From the IMG/VR virus record IMGVR_UViG_3300007539_000043, positions 1-44,435 of that record: DNA of 44,435 nucleotides. One strand, 5' to 3'. Under the pieces are notes generated by a model. It had not been told where the DNA came from. It searched no databases and was given only the letters and a program-made list of their open reading frames with translations. Positions 1 to 9,081 of the stretch are shown here, piece by piece. Positions within the stretch are counted from its first letter, which is position 1. Every line of letters begins with the position of its first letter. This stretch comes from a virus. The position numbers and the translations under genes are program-made.

Positions 1-1
1 C

Positions 2-505
2 TTGGCCACAACAGTTGGGAACAACTATGTCGAACTACAGAACAGCGCTTCTGCTGACACTCTTGCTTGGCAAGCTGCTGACACAACACTCCAAGGCAAC
101 ATCGACGCTGAAGCTGCTACTCGTGCTGCTGCTGACGCTGCAATCCAGGCTGATGTTGATGCAAATGAAGCTGCCATGGCGGCTGCTGACGCTGCACTCC
201 AAGCACAAATCGATGCTTCTGCGGCAGACATCACAAACCTTACAGCGGATATGCAAGCTATGTACTTCCGTCATCAAAGAGATGATTTTGCGGTTGTCTC
301 CTCTGGTGATTATGTAGCAACCATGTCTTTTGCTATGGAACCGGGCTCCTTGCAGGTATTTGTTAACGGTCTCTTAAAGAGAGAAACCGACGATTATACG
401 TTAACACTCAGCGGCAGCGCTGCTGAATCTGTTACAGTCTTGGGTGCCGAAGCTGGTGACGATGTTGTCGTCATGGGTCAATTCCATTTCGAATTAGCTA
501 GCTAG
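2..505 (+). CDS. Tail fibre-like protein, 5' truncated
   Basis: The reading frame is already open at the window edge, so the true start lies upstream; the TTG at position 2 is only the first possible codon. The visible 167 residues begin with an alanine- and aspartate-rich stretch (about residues 15-85) with recurring Q-x-x-ID/AxxxAAD heptad-like units, typical of a trimeric coiled coil in tail fibres. A compact C-terminal domain follows (about 95-167), containing VFVNGLLKRETDDYTL and GDDVVVMGQF, a pattern common at the ends of phage fibre proteins. It is followed by a strong terminator and lies just upstream of the sheath gene, so a virion tail fibre or appendage is likely. The receptor or partner cannot be inferred. 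Confidence 0.65.
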   Translation: MATTVGNNYVELQNSASADTLAWQAADTTLQGNIDAEAATRAAADAAIQADVDANEAAMAAADAALQAQIDASAADITNLTADMQAMYFRHQRDDFAVVSSGDYVATMSFAMEPGSLQVFVNGLLKRETDDYTLTLSGSAAESVTVLGAEAGDDVVVMGQFHFELAS

Positions 506-551
506 TATTCAATTCAGATAAAAGGTTGATATTTAGAGATAAATAACTCCT

Positions 552-582
552 GGCCCTCCCATTTTTTGGGAGGGCCTTTTTT
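552..582 (+). terminator. Rho-independent terminator after fibre gene
   Basis: A perfect 9-bp GC-rich stem (GGCCCTCCC at 552-560 with GGGAGGGCC at 568-576) encloses a 7-nt loop and is followed directly by six T residues. It closes the transcript of the fibre gene ending at 505. Confidence 0.93.
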
Positions 583-587
583 CTCAT

Positions 588-605
588 ACTATTTAAAACT
601 GAAAG
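588..605 (+). promoter_or_regulatory. Putative late promoter motif, copy 1
   Basis: The sequence ACTATTTAAAACTGAAAG matches copies at 1048-1066 and 40686-40705. It lies just after a terminator and 20 nt before the start at 626. Its placement beside virion genes suggests a phage-specific late promoter; no transcription data are available here. Confidence 0.4.
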
Positions 606-625
606 ATATCATAAGGAGACAAAAG

Positions 626-1006
626 ATGTTCGAGGCAATAAAAAAATTCTTTAATTTCTCAGATAATAAACAACAAGAAGAACAACAAGAAGAACAACAA
701 GAAGAACAACAAGAACAAATAATTGAATTACCAGAACAATTAGAAGTACCGTGGAATGATATTACACACTTAAAAAACATAGAAGTGTTTACAAGAAGAA
801 CTCATGAAGAAATAAAAGAGTTTTTGTATACAGCAAAACAAACAGAAGTTTCCCTTTATAAAAAGTTAGACAGACTTGCAGAAATTCAAAAAGAAAAATT
901 AATAGAATTACATGAAAAATATAATGTTCCGCAAGATGGAAGTTATGATGTAGAATTACCAGCCACAACAGGCAGATCTGGATTTTTCAAAAAAGTAGGT
1001 AAATAG
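626..1006 (+). CDS. Small hypothetical protein with QQEE repeats
   Basis: The ATG at 626 is preferred because AAGGAG (613-618) sits at the proper distance; an upstream in-frame start would fall in the terminator. The 126-residue product begins MFEAIKKFFNF, carries four tandem QQEE-type units at about residues 16-31, and then has a helical charged region and a C-terminal segment ending RSGFFKKVGK. No catalytic motif is visible. The position between the fibre and sheath genes, with its own putative late promoter, suggests a late gene, perhaps a minor virion or assembly factor. I do not recognise the family. Confidence 0.75.
   Translation: MFEAIKKFFNFSDNKQQEEQQEEQQEEQQEQIIELPEQLEVPWNDITHLKNIEVFTRRTHEEIKEFLYTAKQTEVSLYKKLDRLAEIQKEKLIELHEKYNVPQDGSYDVELPATTGRSGFFKKVGK
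671..718 (+). repeat. 12-bp tandem repeat, four units
   Basis: Three identical CAACAAGAAGAA units and a fourth ending in CAAGAACAA encode the QQEE array. In-frame 12-bp units allow length variation by replication slippage without frameshifting. Confidence 0.9.
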
Positions 1007-1047
1007 TCTTACTTAAAATATTTAAAGTGATTTTGAAAATCTAACAA

Positions 1048-1066
1048 ACTATTTATAAAGTGAAAG
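1048..1066 (+). promoter_or_regulatory. Putative late promoter motif, copy 2
   Basis: ACTATTTATAAAGTGAAAG lies in the gap before the tail sheath gene and aligns with copies at 588 and 40686. The core TATTTATA is the reverse complement of the T4 late box TATAAATA, but no minus-strand genes exist here, so a forward-acting lineage-specific motif is more likely. Confidence 0.45.
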
Positions 1067-1110
1067 TAAACTATATTGCTTATTCTTTATAGGATTAGGA
1101 GAAACTTTAA

Positions 1111-3978
1111 ATGTCAGTTAAAAAGTTCAAGTTTGTATCGCCAGGTATTTTTCTGAATGAAGTTGATAACTCTCAGCTTCCAGCCGTGCAAGCGGACATC
1201 GGACCAATCGTAATCGGTCGCACAAGTCATGGTCCAGCTATGAGGCCAATCACAGTTCAATCACCTTCAGAATTTGTTCAGGTTTTTGGAAACCCAATAC
1301 CAGGTGGAGCGTCAAGCGGTGATATTTGGAGAACTGGCAACCAAGTAGGTCCAACCTATGCAGCATATGCGGCAATGGCATACTTGAAAGCAGGCGTTGG
1401 TCCAGTGACTATGTTTAGGGTTATTGGTGAAGAGAATCCAGCCGCAACTGACGATGGCAAAGCAGGTTGGGACTGTGGAGGAACTGAAAGCACAGACCCA
1501 GCCCAAAACTGCATTGCTTTTGGACTTTTTGTGTCTCCTAGTGGCAGTAACTTATCTGCTGGTCTAGACAATACTGGTTCTTTGGCAGCGGTTATTTACA
1601 CTACTGGCTCAATGCTTGCGCTAAATACTGACGGAGCCAATTCTTATCAGTATGCTTATTTAGTCGATTCGCTTGGAGCAAGCGGTGAATTTGGGCTTCT
1701 CGTTGGTGAATCTGCTGTCGATAAAACCACTTTCAGATTTAATTTTAATCCAAATTCAGATAAGTTTATCAGAAATGTACTTAATACAAACCCACAATTA
1801 ACCAATAGTTCTTTTGTTAATAGTTCTAGCTTGAAATTGAAAGAAAACAAGTACTGGTTAGGTGAAACTTTCGAAAGAGATTTAGAAAGAAAAGGTATTT
1901 TAACTGGCGATACTCGAGCAATTTTACTTCCATTATTTAGTGGTTCAGTGTATCATGATGACCATAGAGAATCCTTTCAATATGCAAAAACTGGTTATTT
2001 TTTCGGGCAGATGCTATCTTCTGATTATGCAAGCTATAGCATCGAAAATATGACAAGATTATTCAGAGTTATTGCGAGAGATGGCGGTCGATGGTCACAA
2101 GATAATTTAAAAATTTCTGTTGAAAATATTAAAGCTTCAACTAATAAATCTGATCCATACGGAACTTTTTCACTCGTTATCCGTGCCGCGTCTGACCGCG
2201 ATAACGTTGTCCGCGTAATAGAACAATTTACAGAACTTAATTTAAATCCATCTTCTCCAAATTATATCGCTAGGGTTATTGGAGATTCATATGAAGAGTA
2301 CGATTATGAATTACAGAGGGTCAATAGATACGGTCAATATGAAAATAATTCGAAATATGTCCGCGTCGAAATGAATTCTGATGTAGAAAATGGAATGCTT
2401 GATGATAGACTTTTACCTTTTGGTGTTACTGGTCCATTAGTTTATAAATCAGTTACAATCACAGAAGGGGGCACTCTCGCCAGTTCAACCAACCCACAAG
2501 CAGTCTTAACACTCTCTAGTTCGCTTCTCTATCCCCCTTTGTCAAGCTTGATCACCACACCAGGTAGCTGGGGCGTCCCGAGTGTTGACCAGGCAGGCAT
2601 GGAGTTGAAATTGGAATACCCAAGCACAGCAATTCGCGCAAGTGCTTCTGCTGGAAACTTAGCTGATCAAAGAGATGCTTCGTTTGGCTTACAAACAACA
2701 ATTGCCCCAGGATCTTCTAGATATGATAGTGGATATGTTGACTACCTATGGAGAATGCCAGTAGGTGTAACTGGTGAAGATTCTGTCCAGGGAGTTTACG
2801 GTGATTCTAAAGTAGAATACAGTTGGCAAGTTTCTTTGGACGATATTGTTGTGACTGGCAGTCAAAATCAAAATGTATATTGGGAAGCTGGATCTCACCA
2901 GATAGGCACATCGTTTACTGCTCTTAGCGGAGCAACCGCCTTGCTGGATCTTGGATATAACAGCATTACTGCTCCATTATATGGTGGTCATGATGGTTTT
3001 GACATCAAGGAAGCGGAGCCTTTAAGAAATAAACTCTTAACAAGCAAAACGGAAATAAATAGTGCCCCCTACAATACATTAAGGCGCGCCATTGATTCTG
3101 TGAGAGATCCAGAATTTGTAGAGTGCAACGTTATGACGATTCCTGGATTAACAGATGAATCTTTGACCAGCCATTTATTGGACGTCTGTGAAGATAGAGG
3201 AGATGCATTGGCAATCATAGATTTACCAGATGTATACACACCATTCACAGATAGTACTTTGAACTTCAAAGATAGAATTCAGAATAATCCAGCTACTGCT
3301 GTTACAGACTTGAGAGATCGTGGAATTAACAGTTCCTACGGATGTACATATTATCCTTGGGTTCAAATTAACGATACTGTCTCTAATCGACTTTTATGGG
3401 TACCACCTTCAGTTATCGCACTCGGAACATTGGCTAATTCCGAAGCAAAAAGCGACGTATGGTTTGCACCTGCTGGTTTCAATCGCGGAGGCCTTTCTGA
3501 TGGATCCGCAGGCTGGCCTGTTTTGAATGTCACAAAAAGATTGACATCCAAAGACAGAGACGCTCTTTATGAAGCAAACATTAACCCGATTGCTTCCTTC
3601 CCATCTGAAGGGATTGTAGTATTCGGACAAAAGACACTACAAGTTACGAGATCTGCTCTTGATAGAATTAACGTCCGCCGTCTCTTGATTTTAATTAAAA
3701 AGCAAGTTTCCAGAATTGCCGCTGGGGTTCTTTTTGATCAAAATACACAAGTTACTTGGAATAGATTCTTGGGTGAAGTAGAACCATTCCTTGCTGGTGT
3801 TAAATCTGGATTAGGTTTGAGTGAGTACAAAGTTATCCTTGATGAGACAACAACTACACCAGACTTGGTTGATCAGAATGTTATGTATGCGAAGATTTTC
3901 CTTAAGCCAGAAAGAGCTATTGAATTCATCGCAGTTGATTTTGTGATCACAAACTCTGGCGCGTCATTTGATGACTAA
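1111..3978 (+). CDS. gp18: Contractile tail sheath protein
   Basis: This 955-residue protein forms the contractile outer cylinder of the tail. The N-terminus (SPGIFLNEVDNSQ) is the usual sheath opening, which inserts into neighbouring subunits. The conserved C-terminal part (roughly residues 800-955) contains the FPSEGIVVFGQKTL segment, the RINVRRLLILIKKQV helix and a terminal strand ending near VDFVITNSGASFDD, all typical of T4 gp18-type sheaths. It is much longer than T4 gp18 (659 residues), so the middle (about 120-650) probably carries extra surface domains. The start has the SD AGGAG at about 1096-1100. The tail tube gene follows directly, as in T4. Confidence 0.95.
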   Translation: MSVKKFKFVSPGIFLNEVDNSQLPAVQADIGPIVIGRTSHGPAMRPITVQSPSEFVQVFGNPIPGGASSGDIWRTGNQVGPTYAAYAAMAYLKAGVGPVTMFRVIGEENPAATDDGKAGWDCGGTESTDPAQNCIAFGLFVSPSGSNLSAGLDNTGSLAAVIYTTGSMLALNTDGANSYQYAYLVDSLGASGEFGLLVGESAVDKTTFRFNFNPNSDKFIRNVLNTNPQLTNSSFVNSSSLKLKENKYWLGETFERDLERKGILTGDTRAILLPLFSGSVYHDDHRESFQYAKTGYFFGQMLSSDYASYSIENMTRLFRVIARDGGRWSQDNLKISVENIKASTNKSDPYGTFSLVIRAASDRDNVVRVIEQFTELNLNPSSPNYIARVIGDSYEEYDYELQRVNRYGQYENNSKYVRVEMNSDVENGMLDDRLLPFGVTGPLVYKSVTITEGGTLASSTNPQAVLTLSSSLLYPPLSSLITTPGSWGVPSVDQAGMELKLEYPSTAIRASASAGNLADQRDASFGLQTTIAPGSSRYDSGYVDYLWRMPVGVTGEDSVQGVYGDSKVEYSWQVSLDDIVVTGSQNQNVYWEAGSHQIGTSFTALSGATALLDLGYNSITAPLYGGHDGFDIKEAEPLRNKLLTSKTEINSAPYNTLRRAIDSVRDPEFVECNVMTIPGLTDESLTSHLLDVCEDRGDALAIIDLPDVYTPFTDSTLNFKDRIQNNPATAVTDLRDRGINSSYGCTYYPWVQINDTVSNRLLWVPPSVIALGTLANSEAKSDVWFAPAGFNRGGLSDGSAGWPVLNVTKRLTSKDRDALYEANINPIASFPSEGIVVFGQKTLQVTRSALDRINVRRLLILIKKQVSRIAAGVLFDQNTQVTWNRFLGEVEPFLAGVKSGLGLSEYKVILDETTTTPDLVDQNVMYAKIFLKPERAIEFIAVDFVITNSGASFDD

Positions 3979-4028
3979 AACAAAATTGGATACTACTTAC
4001 ATTACAGAAACAAAGGAGAAATAACATA

Positions 4029-4568
4029 ATGGCATTCTGGACAGATGCGAGATTACAAGATCCCAAAAGACAATATAGATTTTTGGTCACTCTAGGTGGC
4101 ATGTCTAATGGAGCAACGTGGTATAGCAAGACTGCAACAAAGCCCGAATTAAGCTTCACTACGGTCGAGCATAATTATTTGAATCACAGGTTTTACTATC
4201 CTGGTCGTGCAGAGTGGTCCGAAGTAACTGTTACTTTGGTTGACCCAGTTTCTCCTGATGCCGCATCTGAAACAGCAAAAATTATTCAAAATAGTGGTTA
4301 TAATCCTCCAAAGAATTCGAATGACGCAACAACTATTTCCAAAAGAAAGGCTGTTGATGCTTTGAATACTGTTGTTATTTCTCAGATTGATGATGAAGGT
4401 AATGCACTTGAAAGCTGGACTTTGAGAAACGCTTTTATCACTAATGTTTCATATGGACAGCTAGACTATTCCAGCGATGATATGACAGAAATTAGCTTAA
4501 CTATTCGTTATGATTTCGCAGAACTCAAGGCAGGTGGAGACACCTATTGGAGCCTTGGTTCACAATAA
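4029..4568 (+). CDS. gp19: Tail tube protein
   Basis: The 179-residue product matches the T4 gp19 tube family in size (163 in T4), in order after the sheath, and in sequence features: an N-terminal MAFWTDARLQDPKRQYRFLV strand, a central WSEVTVTLVDP strand and a C-terminal DDMTEISLTIRYDFA strand. It polymerises into the hexameric inner tube through which DNA passes. The SD AAGGAG precedes the ATG. It is transcribed with the sheath and the following baseplate gene. Confidence 0.93.
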   Translation: MAFWTDARLQDPKRQYRFLVTLGGMSNGATWYSKTATKPELSFTTVEHNYLNHRFYYPGRAEWSEVTVTLVDPVSPDAASETAKIIQNSGYNPPKNSNDATTISKRKAVDALNTVVISQIDDEGNALESWTLRNAFITNVSYGQLDYSSDDMTEISLTIRYDFAELKAGGDTYWSLGSQ

Positions 4569-4594
4569 AATAATATTTTAATAAGAGGTGAAAA

Positions 4595-5437
4595 TTGGCT
4601 AGAGATAATTCGAAGAGACTCAAATCTTCAAATGATCCAGTTGTAAATTCAAACACGCAAGCTCCACTAACCTTTTCTACTCCCACTGAATTTGTTGAAC
4701 TACCTTCTGGTGGGAAGTTTTATGCCGAAGGACATCCTTTGCATAACCAAGAGGTTGTGGAAATTCGTTATATGACAGCAAAAGATGAGGATATTCTTAC
4801 CTCTCAATCTTTGCTGAAAAAAGGTCTTGCGATTGATAGATTATTACAAAACGTTATTGTCAACAAAGATATAAATGTTGATGATTTGTTAATTGGTGAC
4901 AAAAATGCTATTATTGTGGCATCAAGAAAAACAGGATATGGACCAGAATATGAAACACAAGTTACATGTCCGGCTTGCTCAAAGACAAGCAAGAACGTAT
5001 TTGATTTAAATCAGTTGACAATCAAGACAGGCGAAACAGAAGATGAAGGTATCGTTTTTCAAGAACAAACTGCAACTTATTTTCTGACTACTCCAGCAAC
5101 AGGTGTAGAAGTAGAGTTAAGATTGTTGACAGGTACTGATGAGAAATATTTATCACAACTTGCTGCCAACAAGAGAAAAAGAAATCTTCCAGAATCTACC
5201 TTGACAGATCATTTACAAAGAGTTATAGTATCAGTTAATGGGCATGGTGATCCTATTTCTATTAAGTCTTTCGTAGAGAATATGCCAGCAAGAGATTCTA
5301 GATATATAAGATTAGCTTACGAACAAATATCCCCCAATGTCGATCTAGCTCAGGGATACTCATGTGGAAATTGTGGATTTGAGACGGATCGAATGGAGGT
5401 GCCGTTTACGGCAACGTTTTTTTGGCCTGGACGATAA
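4595..5437 (+). CDS. gp26-like baseplate/tail assembly protein
   Basis: The gene starts at TTG 4595 after AAGAGGTG. The 280-residue product has a strand region with VELPSGGKFY and VEIRYMTAKDEDILTS, a helical core, and two CxxC knuckles (VTCPACSK at about residue 126 and YSCGNCGFE at about 255) that probably bind one zinc ion. The architecture fits the T4 gp26 baseplate-hub family, which is related in role to tail assembly chaperones. The C-terminus ends FFWPGR. The last 74 bases overlap a second open frame (5364-5621), suggesting either frameshifting or a coupled second gene. The exact structural role is inferred. Confidence 0.6.
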   Translation: MARDNSKRLKSSNDPVVNSNTQAPLTFSTPTEFVELPSGGKFYAEGHPLHNQEVVEIRYMTAKDEDILTSQSLLKKGLAIDRLLQNVIVNKDINVDDLLIGDKNAIIVASRKTGYGPEYETQVTCPACSKTSKNVFDLNQLTIKTGETEDEGIVFQEQTATYFLTTPATGVEVELRLLTGTDEKYLSQLAANKRKRNLPESTLTDHLQRVIVSVNGHGDPISIKSFVENMPARDSRYIRLAYEQISPNVDLAQGYSCGNCGFETDRMEVPFTATFFWPGR

Positions 5438-5621
5438 ATATATTGAATCAGTTTACGAAGAGTTCTTTATATTAAAATATCATGGCGGCTGGTCTTATGT
5501 GGAAGCATACAACTTGCCAATTCCAATTAGAAGGTGGTTTTTAGAAAAACTAGTCAAACAAATGGAGATGGAAAGTAAAGCTATCGAAGAGGCTAGCAAA
5601 GGAAATAAACAAAGAAGATAA
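5364..5621 (+). CDS. Overlapping tail-assembly extension ORF
   Basis: This open frame overlaps the end of the gp26-like gene in the +1 frame. Its protein-like part begins at about 5424 (GLDDKYIESVYEEF) and ends in a helical, charged tail; it includes GGWSYVEAYNLPIPIRRW, resembling the short downstream partners of tail chaperone pairs. No ATG lies before the conserved part; only GTG 5364, GTG 5373 and TTG 5379 are available, with weak SD support. It may therefore be made as a frame-shifted extension of the upstream protein at the T run 5417-5423, or by coupled reinitiation. Its function as an assembly chaperone or gp51-like factor is an inference. Confidence 0.55.
   Translation: MEIVDLRRIEWRCRLRQRFFGLDDKYIESVYEEFFILKYHGGWSYVEAYNLPIPIRRWFLEKLVKQMEMESKAIEEASKGNKQRR
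5417..5423 (+). other. Candidate programmed frameshift site (T7)
   Basis: Seven consecutive T residues are read as TTT TTT TGG in the gp26-like frame, five codons before its stop. A +1 or -2 slip enters the downstream frame at GGC 5424. A GGAGGT sequence at 5395-5400 lies upstream and has no well-placed start codon of its own. Confidence 0.4.
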
Positions 5622-5622
5622 G

Positions 5623-5651
5623 AGAGGTCAGCTAAATGCCGACCTCTTTTT
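5623..5651 (+). terminator. Hairpin terminator candidate
   Basis: AGAGGTC (5623-5629) pairs with GACCTCT (5641-5647) around an 11-nt loop and is followed by a short T tract. It lies in the 71-nt gap between the extension ORF and the gene at 5693. Confidence 0.65.
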
Positions 5652-5692
5652 AAATCTTTAACTAATTAATATATAACGAGGAGTACCAAGGC

Positions 5693-6034
5693 TTGGAACA
5701 CTTGAATGAAGGCGATATAGCAGAAGTCGTTATTGATCTCGAGCAATTGAAAAATAATGACCAATTAAATGAAAGTTTTTTGAGAATGATGGGCTTTTGG
5801 GTTGAGAACATCATGAAAGGCATGTTTGGGGTGCCATTTGTACCAGGAAAAGTTCGTGGAAAAACTGGTGATGTAAAGGCTTTTGCTCGTGCGCTTGGCA
5901 ATGAAAAGAAATATATTGAAGCTGCCAAGAAATATGGTTTAGACAATCCGCAAACTTATAAACAAAAATCCAGACTAGAAAAAGCTATTAATGCTTTTGA
6001 GGGTAAGACAGGCATTAAGTGGCCGTTTAAATAA
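5693..6034 (+). CDS. Hypothetical protein before tape measure
   Basis: TTG 5693 is chosen because GAGGAG (5678-5683) lies nine bases upstream. The 113-residue product is mainly helical and charged, with a C-terminal segment (about 68-113) that includes NEKKYIEAAKKYGLDNPQTY and ends GKTGIKWPFK. A central hydrophobic patch (FLRMMGFWVENIMKGMFGV) might pack against a partner but does not look like a clear membrane helix. I do not recognise a named family. Its place between the gp26-like gene and the tape measure points to tail assembly. Confidence 0.7.
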   Translation: MEHLNEGDIAEVVIDLEQLKNNDQLNESFLRMMGFWVENIMKGMFGVPFVPGKVRGKTGDVKAFARALGNEKKYIEAAKKYGLDNPQTYKQKSRLEKAINAFEGKTGIKWPFK

Positions 6035-6049
6035 GGAAAAAGTTATTAA

Positions 6050-8104
6050 ATGGCTGATGAACTTGAAAAAAAACTAAAAGCTATTAGACAAGAACTAGAA
6101 GGTCTTGGCGCTGGAACCGAAGTAGGCATTGTTAAGCTAGAGGCCTATATAAAAAAATTAACTGAGAGCAGCGAGTCAATTCAAGAAAATGCAGAAGAGA
6201 TTGTCAAAGCAAGAAAACTTCTTGATGAATATACCGAGTCGACAAATAAATCCTCATCTTCTGTAGATAGATTTACAAAATCAATAGCTGGTGCGCTGGG
6301 AATTAATGCTAATTTTGATGACAGTCTTTTAGGAACAATTGCTAGTTTTGGAAAAATGGAAGGTGCTTCCGATGCCCTTGCTGAAAGATTTGGTAAGACT
6401 TTCACTGCCGCCAATATTGGGGCTAGTGTTCTTGCAAAAGTAGCAGAAACGACCGCCTTATTGACATATACGACTGATGAGGCCATTGCTTCTTTCAATG
6501 TATCTACTGGCGCTGCTAGGTTGTATGCTAATGAAATTATCTCATTAAATAACGATTTGTTTTTAAGTGGTGTCACGGCAGGTGACGCTGCAGCAGCTTT
6601 CGCCGCAATGAGCACTAATATTACAGATCTAAAAAATATCTCACCATCTTCTAGAAGAGAGATATCAGAAACTGTTGCTATCTTGAATGAAATGGGAGTT
6701 AATGCTGATACAACAACATCAAATATTCAATTTATGCAAAAATCTCTGGGGTTAGCAGTATCAGAGAGTACTGGATATCAAAGAGAATTATTTGTTCTAG
6801 CCCGAGAAATTGGAATGCCTCCAGCAGAGATGGCAGAAAATTTCAGAAGTGCCGCCCCTCAACTGGCAGCCTTTGGTAAGTCAGCAGGTAAAGTCTTTAA
6901 AGATTTACAACTCGCAGCCCGAGCATCCGGATTGGAAGTTCAAGAACTCTTAAATATCGTTGGACAATTTGATACATTCGAAGGCGCTGCTGAATCTGTG
7001 GGAAAATTAAATGCCATTCTGGGCGGACCATTCTTGAATTCTATGGAAATGGTAATGGAAACAGACCCAACCAGAAGAATGCAGATGTTATCAGATGCTC
7101 TCAATAACGCAGGAAGAAGCTTTGACGACATGACATATTATGAAAGAAAAGCAATTGCTGCAGCCGCTGGGTTAGATGATGTAAACCAACTTGCTCTTGT
7201 CATGGCTGGTAATTTCGAAGGTGCCGGAATAGAAGTAAATAAGAGCGCTAGTGAAATTCAAGAAATGGCAAACCGCCAAAAAGAATTTAGTTCCATTACA
7301 CAAGACTTAACAGAAATAATGATGTCGTTTGCTATGAGTGTCCGTCCTGTTATAACATTTGTTAAAGAATTATTGTCTGTTACTGAAAACTTTATTAGCT
7401 CTTTCAATGAAACAGGGGAAGCCATTACTGGCGCGGAGAGGAGTTTTGGCTCTTTGATGACGACCCTTGGGGCAGGATTTATTGGTATAGCAGCGGGTGC
7501 TGGGATTATCTCTGGACTAGGTACGGTTATATTCTCTATAGGATCCGCCATTGTGACTGGCACTGTTGGCCTAGCAGCAAGTATACTAGGTATAGGCACC
7601 GCCGCCGCAACAGGTGGGGCGGCAGCAAGCGTAGGTGCGGCAGGGATGCTAGCATTCGGCGCTGCTGTTTTGGGCATCGGCGCTGGTATAGCCCTGGTGA
7701 TAAGTAGTCTAGCAAAATTAAAAGAATCTTTCGCAGCTAATCCAGCAGAAGAAATGGCAAATGCTTTCAAGGGCATGGACTCAAAAATATTTGAATCTAT
7801 AGAAAGTGTCGCAAATACAAGCACAATAGAATCATTAAAAATGCTTACTGCTGAAATAGACAACATGGCCATAGCTTTAAAGAAAATAGATGAAGTAGAA
7901 AATCTAAAAGCCATAGCTGAAATGTCGAAAACCAGAGGAGCAGCAAATTTAATTATGAGAGCAAATGTCACTCAGACACCAGCAAATAATATGACACCAA
8001 TGAATCCGACGCAACAATCTGTTCCTTCACAGATTAATGTGACTTTGCAATTAGATGGTCGAGAATTGGGCAACAAAGTAATTAGCCTTGTAGACAACAA
8101 ATAG
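6050..8104 (+). CDS. Tail tape measure protein
   Basis: The 684-residue product has the profile of a tape measure, which sets tail length and occupies the tail lumen. It has a charged N-terminal coiled-coil region (about 1-75), a long alanine-rich helical middle, and a strongly hydrophobic Gly/Ala segment (about 465-565, including ILGIGTAAATGGAAASVGAA) able to insert in membranes. The C-terminal stretch ends in a beta-like segment (INVTLQLDGRELGNKVI). It lies after the sheath, tube and gp26-like genes, where tape measures sit in myovirus tail modules. T4 gp29 is somewhat shorter (590 residues). Confidence 0.85.
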   Translation: MADELEKKLKAIRQELEGLGAGTEVGIVKLEAYIKKLTESSESIQENAEEIVKARKLLDEYTESTNKSSSSVDRFTKSIAGALGINANFDDSLLGTIASFGKMEGASDALAERFGKTFTAANIGASVLAKVAETTALLTYTTDEAIASFNVSTGAARLYANEIISLNNDLFLSGVTAGDAAAAFAAMSTNITDLKNISPSSRREISETVAILNEMGVNADTTTSNIQFMQKSLGLAVSESTGYQRELFVLAREIGMPPAEMAENFRSAAPQLAAFGKSAGKVFKDLQLAARASGLEVQELLNIVGQFDTFEGAAESVGKLNAILGGPFLNSMEMVMETDPTRRMQMLSDALNNAGRSFDDMTYYERKAIAAAAGLDDVNQLALVMAGNFEGAGIEVNKSASEIQEMANRQKEFSSITQDLTEIMMSFAMSVRPVITFVKELLSVTENFISSFNETGEAITGAERSFGSLMTTLGAGFIGIAAGAGIISGLGTVIFSIGSAIVTGTVGLAASILGIGTAAATGGAAASVGAAGMLAFGAAVLGIGAGIALVISSLAKLKESFAANPAEEMANAFKGMDSKIFESIESVANTSTIESLKMLTAEIDNMAIALKKIDEVENLKAIAEMSKTRGAANLIMRANVTQTPANNMTPMNPTQQSVPSQINVTLQLDGRELGNKVISLVDNK

Positions 8105-8115
8105 GAGAGACCAGT

Positions 8116-9081
8116 ATGTCATCATTCATGGATATCAGTGATTTATACGCAAATCGATATGAAACTATTATAAAATTCACACATGTCTGGTCTGGTGAGA
8201 CGATCTCTTTTAAGGCCTTTTTAACAGCGTATTCCGATGATTATAAGACAGAGTGGAATTCAGAACAAGTATTCGGAAGAAACGATCCTATTCAAACATT
8301 CAAAAACACAACAAGAACTATAAATATAGGGTGGGACGTTCCAGCAGCAGATTTCAATGAAGCTGGTAAAAACATGAACAAGGCATCAAAACTTGTAAAA
8401 TTTCTTTATCCAAATTATAGAAAAACAGGAGAGGTTCAAACAATTGCTAAGCCTCCTTTGATGAGAGTATCATTTATGAATCTAATCCAGGGAACCAATC
8501 CCACCGGGCTATTGTGTACTATGGATGGGATTAGTTTTTCTCCAGATTTGGAAGCAGGCTGGTTTGATAGAATTGAAAACGCAGAATCTAACAAGGGGCT
8601 ATATCCAAAGTTATTAAATTTTTCAGCCAATTTGGTTATCTTACACGAAGAGACATTAGGATGGGATGAGGAAGATCAATGGGGTGCTAATGAGAATTTT
8701 CCATTCTTGCCGCAAGGGACTTATTTTTCTGATGAGACTTATTTAAATAATTTTGATAGTTCAGGAAAATTCCCCCCACTCGCAGGCGTATTCAATAATC
8801 AACAACTTACAGATGTTTCAGCAAATCAATTATCAGAAAATCAATCTCAAAATATAAGCGATGAAGATTCTCAAAAAAAGAGAATAAGTCTTGGAAGACA
8901 AACTAGAAAAGCTATCGAAGCTAGTGGAGAAGATTTCAAACAATCGGATTCATCAGAAATCGAGATTGATCAAGAGGCATCACAGGGATCTAATACTTCT
9001 GCAGATGGCCATGATATAAAAATCTTTGATCCCACGAAGGGAACCGCTGAAGTTATAAAAACATATTCAGAAAATAATTAG
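8116..9081 (+). CDS. Baseplate/tail-tube junction protein (putative)
   Basis: The 321-residue product starts 11 nt after the tape measure with GGAGAG as SD. The first 200 residues look like a beta-rich tail-tube fold: ETIISFKAFLTAYSDDYKTEW, INIGWDVPA, and a PLMRVSFMNLI/CTMDGISFSPD region like tube-initiator or LysM-bearing tail proteins. The last 90 residues are a low-complexity Ser/Gln/Asp-rich tail. By position it could be the counterpart of T4 gp48 or gp54, which cap the baseplate and start tube growth. That assignment rests on fold impression and gene order, not on recognised motifs. Confidence 0.55.
   Translation: MSSFMDISDLYANRYETIIKFTHVWSGETISFKAFLTAYSDDYKTEWNSEQVFGRNDPIQTFKNTTRTINIGWDVPAADFNEAGKNMNKASKLVKFLYPNYRKTGEVQTIAKPPLMRVSFMNLIQGTNPTGLLCTMDGISFSPDLEAGWFDRIENAESNKGLYPKLLNFSANLVILHEETLGWDEEDQWGANENFPFLPQGTYFSDETYLNNFDSSGKFPPLAGVFNNQQLTDVSANQLSENQSQNISDEDSQKKRISLGRQTRKAIEASGEDFKQSDSSEIEIDQEASQGSNTSADGHDIKIFDPTKGTAEVIKTYSENN

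Noticed and set aside
7258-7971. 237-codon open frame on the minus strand
   Set aside because: It is antisense to the alanine-rich tape measure gene, whose codon pattern leaves the reverse frame open; no SD or neighbours on that strand.
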